Assembly (NCBI GenBank): GCA_005877535.1
Contig: VBOM01000155.1
Coordinates: 1-8,835, forward strand
Direction of reading: 5' to 3'
From: Nitrospirota bacterium
Lineage (GTDB): Bacteria > Nitrospirota > Nitrospiria > Nitrospirales > Nitrospiraceae
Length of the DNA stretch: 8,835 nt
Shown: positions 1 through 5,498 of the stretch, one piece after another
How positions within the stretch are numbered: the first letter of the stretch is position 1
How the letters are laid out: every line of letters starts with the position of its first letter
The notes under the pieces: model-generated
What the model was told of the DNA's origin: nothing
The model's database searches: none
What the model saw: only the letters and a program-made list of their open reading frames with translations
Position numbers and translations under genes: made by a program

Positions 1-604
1 AGTGAACCCCTGTGACATCCACTGCTCCCTGCATCGACGCCGGAAGCAGATCCCCTTCCCACTGAATGGAAGGATGACGCCCGGATGACGAAGTAGTGGC
101 CCGCCAGGTGCAGGGGACGCCGGCCACATCCAGTTCCGCCAACAGCCAGGTTACAGTCGGCCAGTCCGGCATCGCACTTTGAAAGGTCCACTGAGCCACC
201 TGCTTCAGAGACAAGGGTTCCAGGCTCGGCGCCGCTACTTCCTCCAGCTGTGCTTCCTCGCACACCACATAGAGTTCGCCCTGCGGATCGAACCAGAAGC
301 GGAGTTTCCCGTCGGTCAACTCCGCTTGGATAACCGCTAGCGTCGAGCAATCGGCTCCTTCCTGTTCAAACATCGAGAAGTCCGTCACGCCGATCATCGT
401 AAGTTTTGCGACGCGAGCCATCTGGCGAATACGATAGCGGACCACGACCGTGACCGTAGTCCCCGCCAGCACCTCGCGTCCCGACGCTTCGTCCAACAGT
501 CGTCGCTTCGACACCTGCACATCCGTCACATAGCCGCCGCAAAAGCCGCCAGTATGGCCCAACAGCCAACGCAGATCTTCGATATTCACAACATGATATT
601 TCAT
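1..604 (-). CDS. Hypothetical protein, 3' end cut by window edge
   Basis: Reading leftward from the ATG at 604-602, the frame stays open for 201 codons to the window edge, so the C-terminus is missing. The protein begins MKYHVVNIEDLRWLLGHTGG. An in-frame TAA lies about 11 codons upstream and no other plausible start intervenes, which fixes the ATG. No strong Shine-Dalgarno is visible; GAG sits about 10 bases before the start. The visible part is soluble in character: no signal peptide or membrane segment, scattered tryptophans (WLLGHTGG, LRFWFDPQGELY, VAQWTF, PSIQWEGD), four cysteines without metal-site spacing, and alternating hydrophobic stretches suggesting beta structure. I do not recognise the family and assign no function. 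Codon choice is ordinary for the window and the frame is long and uninterrupted, so it is probably a real gene. The next feature upstream is a non-coding repeat. Confidence 0.72.
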   Translation of the reverse strand, partial: MKYHVVNIEDLRWLLGHTGGFCGGYVTDVQVSKRRLLDEASGREVLAGTTVTVVVRYRIRQMARVAKLTMIGVTDFSMFEQEGADCSTLAVIQAELTDGKLRFWFDPQGELYVVCEEAQLEEVAAPSLEPLSLKQVAQWTFQSAMPDWPTVTWLLAELDVAGVPCTWRATTSSSGRHPSIQWEGDLLPASMQGAVDVTGVH

Positions 605-713
605 GGCATAAATGCTCGCGCACTCCGAACGATCTTAGCAGACTTCGGAAAAACCGTTTCAACTCAGCAAAACTTTAATGGACTACACCATTGGAACAAG
701 AGAAAAACTCCCC

Positions 714-853
714 GCAGGATGTTCAAAAAGGCCGTTCAGCAAGGCCGCAGGCGAGTCGAAACCGGAGGCGTACCCTCTGGGTACGTTGAGGATTTCGATG
801 AGCCGAGAACGATGCTGCCGGACTTTTTCAACGTCCTGCTAGCATCCTGCTAG
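714..853. repeat. Long imperfect palindromic intergenic repeat (MITE/REP-like)
   Basis: The outer arms at 714-741 and 813-839 are imperfect inverted copies; the left begins GCAGGATGTTCAAAAAGGCC and the complement of the right begins GCAGGACGTTGAAAAAGTCC. Inside, TCGAAA near 756-761 pairs with TTTCGA near 793-798. The centre is a perfect 7-bp stem, CGTACCC (769-775) and GGGTACG (779-785), with a TCT loop. The whole element could therefore fold into one long interrupted hairpin of about 126 bases. The right end carries a near-duplicate of 11 bases (TCCTGCTAGCA then TCCTGCTAGAA, 834-855). From memory, elements of this sequence are abundant between genes in Nitrospira. I see no transposase, so any mobility would need help in trans. 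Confidence 0.7.
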
Positions 854-1078
854 AATAATGGCTGTTGCTGCTTAAGCCCTTCGTAGTATAAATGCAGAAC
901 AGACAGGCGTCCATCACGACCTTCGACAATATGTTTTGAAGAGACAGAAAGAATCGGAGCCTGAAACCCTATTTTCGTCCTGATTGAAGAGCGGATCGAT
1001 AATCTCCTCCCGCACATCCGTCTCGTTGAACTCCTCAAACCTTGGCGGAATTGATTCCGTTCTCAGTTTTCCTAGTAG
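850..1078 (-). pseudogene. Decayed gene relic with HsdR-like N-terminal segment
   Basis: One minus-strand frame, open from 1078 to a stop near 914, contains PPRFEEFNETDVREEII at about 1048-998, followed by DPL. This strongly resembles the opening segment I recall from HsdR-type restriction proteins and related nuclease-domain proteins, where NETDVREEI is followed by a leucine-rich helix. No usable start codon precedes it: the frame is closed by TGA at 1081-1079 and only CTG codons intervene. After DPL the sequence stops resembling that family. A second frame, ending at TAG 852-850, gives a natural-looking tail (SSKHIVEGRDGRLSVLHLYYE then GLKQQQPLF). The simplest reading is a gene with its start lost, its middle deleted and a frame change. 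The tail ends inside the right border of the palindromic repeat. The HsdR resemblance is from memory and the link between the two frames is inference. Confidence 0.42.
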
Positions 1079-1082
1079 TCAC

Positions 1083-1112
1083 TTGAAACGACCAGCATAA
1101 TCACGCTATGTT
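1083..1112 (+). promoter_or_regulatory. Candidate sigma70 promoter with overlapping inverted repeat
   Basis: TTGAAA (1083-1088) and TATGTT (1107-1112) are separated by 18 bases and would start transcription near 1119, about 33 bases before the amidotransferase ATG. The same stretch contains a perfect 7-bp inverted repeat, TTGAAAC (1083-1089) and GTTTCAA (1110-1116), which covers both promoter boxes and could be an operator. Both boxes are imperfect matches to consensus. Confidence 0.35.
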
Positions 1113-1151
1113 TCAAACCTGCCAAAGCCAAGCGATCCCCCCGAGGTGTCA

Positions 1152-1835
1152 ATGCGTGCAGTCTGCCTGAAACACGTTCCCTTTGAAGGGCCCGGAGCCT
1201 TCGCGACGGCGCTGACTGAGCGCGGCGTAAGTTTGGAACGTTATCTCGTCCCACAAGACGGGCTGCCGAAGGATGCGGGCGATATGTTGATCGTGATGGG
1301 TGGGCCGATGTCGGTGAATGATCCTGATTCCTGGATTGCCGAAGAGACGGAATTCATTCGATCCGTGATCCTGGCAGGCAAGCCCGTCATTGGAGTGTGT
1401 CTTGGAAGTCAGTTTATGGCGAAGGCGTTGGGTGCCACTATCCGTCCTGGTAAGACGCTGGAAATCGGCATGACACCGGTCAGGCTGACGACTGAGGCGA
1501 AACACGACCCTGTTTTCAGTACGCTGCCTGATTCATTCGAAGTCTTCGAATGGCATGGCGAAGTGTTCGACCTCCCCAAAGACTGTGTGCCCTTAGCTGG
1601 CTCCGACATTGCCCCCCTGCAAGCCTTCCGTTATGCCGATCGTGCCTACGGGCTGCTGTTTCATTTGGAGGTGGAAGAGAACGGTATCGAGTCATTGTGC
1701 CGAGAATGTGCGCCGGATCTCACAAAAGCACGATTGACCGCGCAGCAGGTGAAAGCGGCAGCCCTCCCCCCTCTACCACAGCTCCATCAGATCGCCGATC
1801 GGCTCATTGGTCATCTTCTCTCTCCTCAGCGTTGA
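1152..1835 (+). CDS. Class I glutamine amidotransferase (GMP synthase-like, stand-alone)
   Basis: The 227-residue protein matches the glutaminase half of GMP synthase (COG0518-type class I GATase), which hydrolyses glutamine and passes on ammonia, or acts on gamma-glutamyl compounds. Visible motifs are the oxyanion segment VMGGPMSVND (about 48-57), the nucleophile elbow VIGVCLGSQ with Cys83, and FHLEVE with the His171/Glu173 pair completing the triad. No ATP-pyrophosphatase domain follows, so it is not GuaA, and no synthetase partner is adjacent; its acceptor substrate cannot be told from sequence. I choose the ATG at 1152 because GAGGTG (1143-1148) is a good ribosome site just upstream. A GTG at 1146 would add two residues but overlaps that site. 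The tail after about residue 190 is a family-variable helical extension. All catalytic residues are present, so it is probably active. Confidence 0.9.
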   Translation: MRAVCLKHVPFEGPGAFATALTERGVSLERYLVPQDGLPKDAGDMLIVMGGPMSVNDPDSWIAEETEFIRSVILAGKPVIGVCLGSQFMAKALGATIRPGKTLEIGMTPVRLTTEAKHDPVFSTLPDSFEVFEWHGEVFDLPKDCVPLAGSDIAPLQAFRYADRAYGLLFHLEVEENGIESLCRECAPDLTKARLTAQQVKAAALPPLPQLHQIADRLIGHLLSPQR

Positions 1836-1874
1836 TTGCCGCCTCATTCCTGCTGTACTCTTAAACCCCTTGTC

Positions 1875-1967
1875 GAAAAGTCCGAACGTCATCAAGTCGA
1901 AAGTCGCCGGAATTCGCACGACTTCAAGACTTGATGACTTTATGACTTGAAGACCTGAAGACTTTAC
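1875..1967. repeat. Inverted pair of phased octamer arrays
   Basis: Six head-to-tail octamers run from 1920 to 1967: GACTTCAA, GACTTGAT, GACTTTAT, GACTTGAA, GACCTGAA, GACTTTAC (consensus GACTTGAA). On the other side of a 14-base centre (1906-1919, containing the palindrome GAATTC), four units in reverse orientation also keep the 8-base phase: GAAAAGTC, CGAACGTC, ATCAAGTC and a 7-base GAAAGTC (1875-1905). The arms share a perfect 11-bp inverted match, GTCATCAAGTC (1888-1898) and GACTTGATGAC (1928-1938), so transcripts could fold into a hairpin. It lies between the amidotransferase stop and the aminotransferase ribosome site, and could act as a terminator or leader structure, though no function is shown. 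Confidence 0.75.
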
Positions 1968-1999
1968 GCCCGATTGATCCACGAAAGGAGCCTGTTCGC

Positions 2000-3070
2000 A
2001 TGTCTGGTTTCCCCATCGAGGTCGCAACTCGAATTAAGACGCTGCCCCCCTATCTGTTCGCCGCCATCGATAAGATGAAGCAGCCCAAGCACCACCAGTA
2101 TCCTTCGTATGAGGGTATGCTGTCGTTCCGCAAAGCGGTGGCAGACTGGTACAGGCGCCGCTTTCATGTCACGCTCGATCCGGCACACGAAGTCCTCACG
2201 CTGATCGGCTCGAAGGAAGGCATCGGACACATTCCGCTCGCATTCGTCGATCCGGGCGATATCGTGTTCGTTCCGAGCCCGGGCTATCCTGTCTATCCCG
2301 TGGGAACCGGCTTCGCCGGAGGTGTTTCGCACCTCATGCCACTCACGAAACAGAACGGCTTCTTGCCAGACCTGAAGGCGATTCCCAAGGACGTGGCGAA
2401 AAACGCGAAGCTGATGTTCCTGAATTCGCCGAACAACCCGACGTCGGTCATCATGAGCAAGGACTATTTTAAGCGAGTGGTGGACTTTGCCCAGGAGAAC
2501 CACGTCATCGTCTGCCACGACGCAGCCTATTCGGAGATTTTCTACGACGGCAAGCCTCCTGCGAGCTTCATGGAAGTCGATGGGGCAAAGGACGTGGGAA
2601 TTGAATTCCACTCGCTGTCGAAGACCTACAACATGACCGGCTGGCGCATCGGGTTTGCCGTCGGGCACAAACAGGTCTTGGCTGGACTCGGCAAGGTGAA
2701 GAGCAACCTGGACTCCGGCTGTTTCCAGGCTATTCAGGAAGCCGGCATTACAGCGCTCAGCCTGGATGATTCCGTGACGGATGGCTTGCGCAAGATCTAT
2801 CAGGAGCGGCGCGACACCCTCGTCCCAGGCCTCAAGCAGCTTGGGCTGGAAGTGGATCCTCCACCGGCTGCGTTCTACGTCTGGGTCACGGTGCCGAAGG
2901 GATACACCTCGGCATCCTTCACGGCTCACTTGCTGGAAAAGGCCGGGATCGTGACGACACCGGGGAACGGCTTCGGCGCCCCGGGCGAAGGGTATATCAG
3001 AATGACCGTATGTACATCGAAAGAGCGATTGGCTGAAGCGGTGGAGCGAATCAAACGCGCTGGATTTTAG
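2000..3070 (+). CDS. dapL: LL-diaminopimelate aminotransferase-like, with internal deletion
   Basis: A PLP-dependent fold type I aminotransferase of the DapL type, which converts tetrahydrodipicolinate directly to LL-diaminopimelate for lysine and peptidoglycan. The ATG at 2000 follows AAAGGAG (1984-1990) by nine bases. Visible motifs are IGSKEGI (69-75), SPNNPTS (143-149), the cofactor Asp174 and Tyr177 (HDAAYSEI), SLSKTYNMTGWR with the Schiff-base Lys208 and Arg216, and the substrate-carboxylate Arg334 in YIRMTVC. The N-terminus (TLPPYLFAAIDKMK) is also family-like. However, it joins directly at about residue 27 to QPKHHQYPSYEG. Family members, as I recall, carry about 35-40 residues there, including INLGIGDPD, whose glycine region contacts substrate. 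The 356-residue length fits such a loss (usual about 390-400). The frame is kept, so the product may be stable but impaired; an assembly error is the main alternative. The other broad identity, a related alanine/aspartate aminotransferase, is less likely. Confidence 0.86.
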   Translation: MSGFPIEVATRIKTLPPYLFAAIDKMKQPKHHQYPSYEGMLSFRKAVADWYRRRFHVTLDPAHEVLTLIGSKEGIGHIPLAFVDPGDIVFVPSPGYPVYPVGTGFAGGVSHLMPLTKQNGFLPDLKAIPKDVAKNAKLMFLNSPNNPTSVIMSKDYFKRVVDFAQENHVIVCHDAAYSEIFYDGKPPASFMEVDGAKDVGIEFHSLSKTYNMTGWRIGFAVGHKQVLAGLGKVKSNLDSGCFQAIQEAGITALSLDDSVTDGLRKIYQERRDTLVPGLKQLGLEVDPPPAAFYVWVTVPKGYTSASFTAHLLEKAGIVTTPGNGFGAPGEGYIRMTVCTSKERLAEAVERIKRAGF

Positions 3071-3073
3071 CGC

Positions 3074-3154
3074 GAATGTTAAATGATGAACGCTGAATGT
3101 TGAATTGTTTTGTGACCTATCCAATTCAAAATTCACCATTCAAAATTCAAAATT
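3074..3154. repeat. Inverted pair of phased heptamer arrays
   Basis: The right arm (3122-3154) is built of heptamers TTCAAAA, TTCACCA, TTCAAAA, TTCAAAA from 3125. The left arm (3074-3107) holds the reverse-orientation units GAATGTT, AAATGAT, GAACGCT, GAATGTT and GAATTG in the same 7-base phase. The complement of the left arm matches the right arm at 26 of 34 positions, across a 14-base loop (3108-3121), so a long AT-rich hairpin is possible. It starts three bases after the aminotransferase stop and ends ten bases before the folK ATG. Architecture parallels the octamer element at 1875-1967, but unit and length differ. Confidence 0.75.
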
Positions 3155-3164
3155 AGCGAGCCCT

Positions 3165-3722
3165 ATGCACCGCGAGACCGTCTTCATCGGGTTTGGTTCG
3201 AACGTCGGCGATCGAATCGATTTCTGCGACCGTGCGGTGACGTTACTTAGCCTCCTGCCCCACTCGCAAGTGGTGGGAGTGTCGCTGCTCTATGAATCAG
3301 AGCCAGTGAACGATCATGCCCAACCTGGCGATGGCTGGTTCTTGAACGGCGTCGTGCAGCTTGAGACGGATGTCACGCCGAAGAGCCTCTTGTCCATACT
3401 CCGGGAGATCGAGCGCTCGCTCGGCCGGGATGAGGAGGACCGATCAGGCCCCAGGACCATCGATCTGGATATCTTGTTCTATGACCAACTGATCATCAAC
3501 GAACCAGATCTCGTGGTGCCGCATCCTCGCATGCACCAACGCCGGTTCGTCCTCATGCCGTTGAGCGAACTCGATCCACTCTTCGTGCATCCAATACTCC
3601 ATCGCACAAGCAGCCAGTTGCTCGCCGAGGTCGGGAAGCAGCCTGAGGTCCGCCTCCTGTTTCCCCAACCCTCGACCCGCTATGGCTCACGCCAGGCTTG
3701 CAGCCCGCCCCCAGGCTCATGA
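3165..3722 (+). CDS. folK: 2-amino-4-hydroxy-6-hydroxymethyldihydropteridine pyrophosphokinase (HPPK)
   Basis: HPPK transfers pyrophosphate from ATP to 6-hydroxymethyl-dihydropterin in cytoplasmic folate synthesis. The 185-residue protein shows the family motifs in order: FIGFGSNVGDR (7-17), YESEPV (43-48), GWFLNGVV (57-64), the ERSLGRDEEDRSGPRTIDLDI block (83-103) with metal-binding Asp100 and Asp102, and VPHPRMHQRRFVLMPLSEL (118-136). The open frame extends upstream to an ATG at 3105, but those 20 codons translate the heptamer repeat. I therefore start at 3165, where the family motif begins three to ten residues in. The ribosome site there is weak (GCGAG, 3156-3160). The C-terminal 20 or so residues (from about 166) are a low-conservation tail with proline and serine. 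The stop TGA overlaps the panC start (ATGA), implying translational coupling. Confidence 0.93.
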   Translation: MHRETVFIGFGSNVGDRIDFCDRAVTLLSLLPHSQVVGVSLLYESEPVNDHAQPGDGWFLNGVVQLETDVTPKSLLSILREIERSLGRDEEDRSGPRTIDLDILFYDQLIINEPDLVVPHPRMHQRRFVLMPLSELDPLFVHPILHRTSSQLLAEVGKQPEVRLLFPQPSTRYGSRQACSPPPGS

Positions 3723-4591
3723 AGATTATCCACACCGCACGATCCATGGCTGCATGGAGCGAACGATTACGCCGGGAAGGTGTGACCATCGGGTTCGTTC
3801 CCACGATGGGTGCGCTGCATGACGGCCATCGCTCCCTCATTCGAGCCGCCCGATTACGATGTGATGCGCTCGTCGTGAGCATCTTCGTCAACCCGACACA
3901 GTTCAGCCCGACCGAAGACTTAGCCGCGTATCCCCGTCCAATTTCCCGCGATCGTGCCTTGTGCCGCGAGGAAGGGGTGGACGTCTGTTTTGAACCCACA
4001 GCCCTGGGCATGTATCCAGAGGGTTTCCAAACGATCGTGACGGTGCCGGCGCTCGGGCGCCGATGGGAAGGAGCGGCCCGGCCTCATCACTTCGCCGGCG
4101 TCGCCACGGTGGTGACGAAACTCTTCGGAATCGTGCAACCCCATCTGGCTTTGTTCGGCCAGAAAGATTACCAGCAGGCAGCGCTGGTTCGGCAACTTGT
4201 GGACGATCTCAATCTCGGCGTGGGGATTCACGTGCGCCCGACAGTCAGAGAGCGGGATGGGCTGGCCATGAGTTCGCGCAATGTCTATCTCAGTCACGAC
4301 GAACGTCGGATTGCCCCCTTGCTCTCTCAGGCGCTCCGAATCGGTAGACAGATGATCGTGGGTGGGATGAGTGATGTGGCGGCGATCGAGCGGACCATGC
4401 GACAGACCATCGAGCAGGAACCTAGTATTCATGCCGAGTACCTGGCCGTCTGCGATCCTGACAGTCTGGAGCCTCTGTCCGTCGTCGCGGCTCGTGCGGT
4501 ACTCTTGGGCGCAGTCCGGATAGGGTCGATCCGCTTGATCGATAATCTGCTGGTGAATAAGCCGGATGGAAAGAGTCGCGCTACGCGTTGA
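3719..4591 (+). CDS. panC: Pantothenate synthetase (pantoate--beta-alanine ligase)
   Basis: PanC condenses pantoate with beta-alanine using ATP through a pantoyl-adenylate, the last step to vitamin B5 and coenzyme A. The 290-residue length is normal for the family. Motifs are PTMGALHDGH (28-37, the HIGH-type nucleotide site), VSIFVNPTQFSPTEDLAAYPR (53-73), ALFGQKDYQQ (144-153) and GLAMSSRNVYLS (181-192, the KMSKS-like loop). The N-terminal Rossmann catalytic domain runs to about residue 180, and the smaller C-terminal domain follows. The ATG at 3719 overlaps the folK stop as ATGA. A TTG at 3698 would add seven residues with no family support. The only other pathway gene nearby is folK, a pairing seen in many bacteria; panB and panD are not in the window. 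Its last 11 bases overlap the convergent PilZ gene. Confidence 0.95.
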   Translation: MKIIHTARSMAAWSERLRREGVTIGFVPTMGALHDGHRSLIRAARLRCDALVVSIFVNPTQFSPTEDLAAYPRPISRDRALCREEGVDVCFEPTALGMYPEGFQTIVTVPALGRRWEGAARPHHFAGVATVVTKLFGIVQPHLALFGQKDYQQAALVRQLVDDLNLGVGIHVRPTVRERDGLAMSSRNVYLSHDERRIAPLLSQALRIGRQMIVGGMSDVAAIERTMRQTIEQEPSIHAEYLAVCDPDSLEPLSVVAARAVLLGAVRIGSIRLIDNLLVNKPDGKSRATR

Positions 4592-4599
4592 GCGTGGCG
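4579..4599. terminator. Hairpin over the convergent panC/PilZ stop codons
   Basis: CGCTACGC (4579-4586) pairs over eight positions, one a G-T pair, with GCGTGGCG (4592-4599) around the loop GTTGA. The stem contains the stop codons of both convergent genes. A clear T-run is missing on either side: the minus-strand side has only CTCTTT. So it may be a weak bidirectional end signal or coincidental. Confidence 0.3.
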
Positions 4600-5090
4600 T
4601 CAAAGCATTGACCGACTAATAGCCCGAGGACGACCTGAGCTAGACGGCGGTAGTATTCTGGCGGAATCTCCAGGAAGCGGATCCCCATCGATAACGGGCG
4701 AACGGAACAGACCATCGCCGTTTCAATACGGATCGTTTCCTCCTCCACCGTGGGCTTCAAGACCAATTCGATAAAGGCCCCCTTCGGGAACCCCGTCGTC
4801 TGCAGGCTGCAGCCATCCATTGAGATGTCGGTGATCCGGTTAGTCACTGGCAGCTGCTCGTGGTCGAGGACTCGGGCCTCGATGGAGGCCGTCAGGCGCG
4901 CGTACTGATGCCGATCGATCGCCTGCGTATTGTGGCGCGCACCGGCATAGAACGCACGAAAACGATTCGTGCACAGCTGGCATCGAAACGGAAACACGTT
5001 GATGCGCCTCAACAGGCGCTCGACCCTGCCCTCCTGGTAGGTCACGCGGACGAACGGAGCCCCGCAATTTGGACAGTGTAGATCCCTCAT
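4581..5090 (-). CDS. Zinc-ribbon PilZ domain protein
   Basis: The 169-residue protein has two parts. The N-terminus carries CPNC (Cys6, Cys9) and CQLC (Cys37, Cys40), a four-cysteine zinc-ribbon arrangement. From about residue 58 to 155 is a PilZ domain, the common c-di-GMP receptor fold: RHQYAR (60-65), DISMDG (88-93, matching the DxSxxG motif) and SMGIRFL (134-140). The usual arginine motif is RRxxxR; here the second arginine is His61, so ligand binding is uncertain. There are no membrane segments. The ATG at 5090 overlaps the stop of the MazG-like gene as ATGA and is the first residue of the zinc-ribbon; the open frame upstream lies inside that gene. A role in c-di-GMP-linked control of surface or motility functions is family inference only. 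No cyclase or phosphodiesterase is in the window. Confidence 0.82.
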   Translation of the reverse strand: MRDLHCPNCGAPFVRVTYQEGRVERLLRRINVFPFRCQLCTNRFRAFYAGARHNTQAIDRHQYARLTASIEARVLDHEQLPVTNRITDISMDGCSLQTTGFPKGAFIELVLKPTVEEETIRIETAMVCSVRPLSMGIRFLEIPPEYYRRLAQVVLGLLVGQCFDATLNA

Positions 5091-5488
5091 GATACGGAAC
5101 GGACCTTGCCCGGTGCCGGCCCCTGCTCCGCCACAATCGGTTCGATGCGCGCCGGCGAGTACGTGGCCGGCTTCACCCATTTCCCGTCTCCACGCTTATA
5201 GCCACCGACCTTACTCATGTTGGACCGATGAACTTCTCGAAAAACTGGACCCATGTCAATGCCATAGGACACCGCGGTACCGTAGACGACGTAGAGGAGA
5301 TCGGCCATCTCCTTGGCAATGGACGAAAGATCTTCTGCCACGAGGGCCTCTTTCAACTCATCGAATTCTTCCTGAATGAGCTTTACCCGTAGTTCGCACG
5401 TCCGCACGTCGACGACCGTCGGGGCTGAATTGACAACGATATCGAAGGTCCTATGGAAAGCTTCTACCATCGCCTGCTCGTCGGCCAT
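5087..5488 (-). CDS. MazG-like nucleoside triphosphate pyrophosphohydrolase
   Basis: A 133-residue member of the all-alpha NTP pyrophosphatase superfamily (MazG / phosphoribosyl-ATP pyrophosphatase-like), whose members hydrolyse nucleotides to monophosphate and pyrophosphate, often as house-cleaning of damaged dNTPs. The Mg-binding signature is present: IQEEFDELKEAL with Glu40, Glu41 and Glu44, then KEMADLLYVVYG with Glu60 and Asp63. FREVHRSNMSKVGG (83-96) is the conserved nucleotide-site segment shared with phage and bacterial relatives. The start at 5488 is set by AAGGAG six bases upstream (5500-5495), which overlaps the rmuC stop (TAAGGAG). The open frame upstream is inside rmuC. The last 20 residues are a proline-rich tail. 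The stop overlaps the PilZ start. Substrate cannot be told; it lacks the double domain of E. coli MazG, and the histidine-pathway enzyme HisE is the less likely alternative. Confidence 0.85.
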   Translation of the reverse strand: MADEQAMVEAFHRTFDIVVNSAPTVVDVRTCELRVKLIQEEFDELKEALVAEDLSSIAKEMADLLYVVYGTAVSYGIDMGPVFREVHRSNMSKVGGYKRGDGKWVKPATYSPARIEPIVAEQGPAPGKVRSVS

Positions 5489-5498
5489 AAAAGGCTCC

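Noticed and set aside
366..662. Minus-strand frame of 98 codons overlapping the left-edge gene
   Set aside because: It is an arginine-rich alternative frame of the 1-604 gene; the longer open frame starting at 604 has normal composition.
672..699. Possible promoter TTGTTC, 16 bases, TAAAGT on the minus strand for the left-edge gene
   Set aside because: Too few consensus positions and short spacing; not enough to call, though the location is suitable.
554..853. Plus-strand open frame of 99 codons starting MAQQPTQIF
   Set aside because: Its first part is antisense to the minus-strand gene at 1-604 and its second part is a translation of the palindromic repeat, so it is not a believable gene.
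1875..1967. CRISPR array
   Set aside because: Units are 8 bases with no spacers and occur in both orientations; no cas genes nearby.
1964..3139. Minus-strand open frame of 391 codons opposite the aminotransferase
   Set aside because: Fully antisense to a gene with clear PLP-enzyme motifs; its composition (high Arg, His, Val) is that of a shadow frame.
3105..3164. Upstream ATG extending FolK by 20 residues
   Set aside because: The extension is the heptamer repeat read as protein; the HPPK family starts at the motif just after the ATG at 3165.
3920..4603. Minus-strand open frame of 227 codons opposite panC
   Set aside because: Antisense to panC, whose motifs are unmistakable; no recognisable domain in the shadow.
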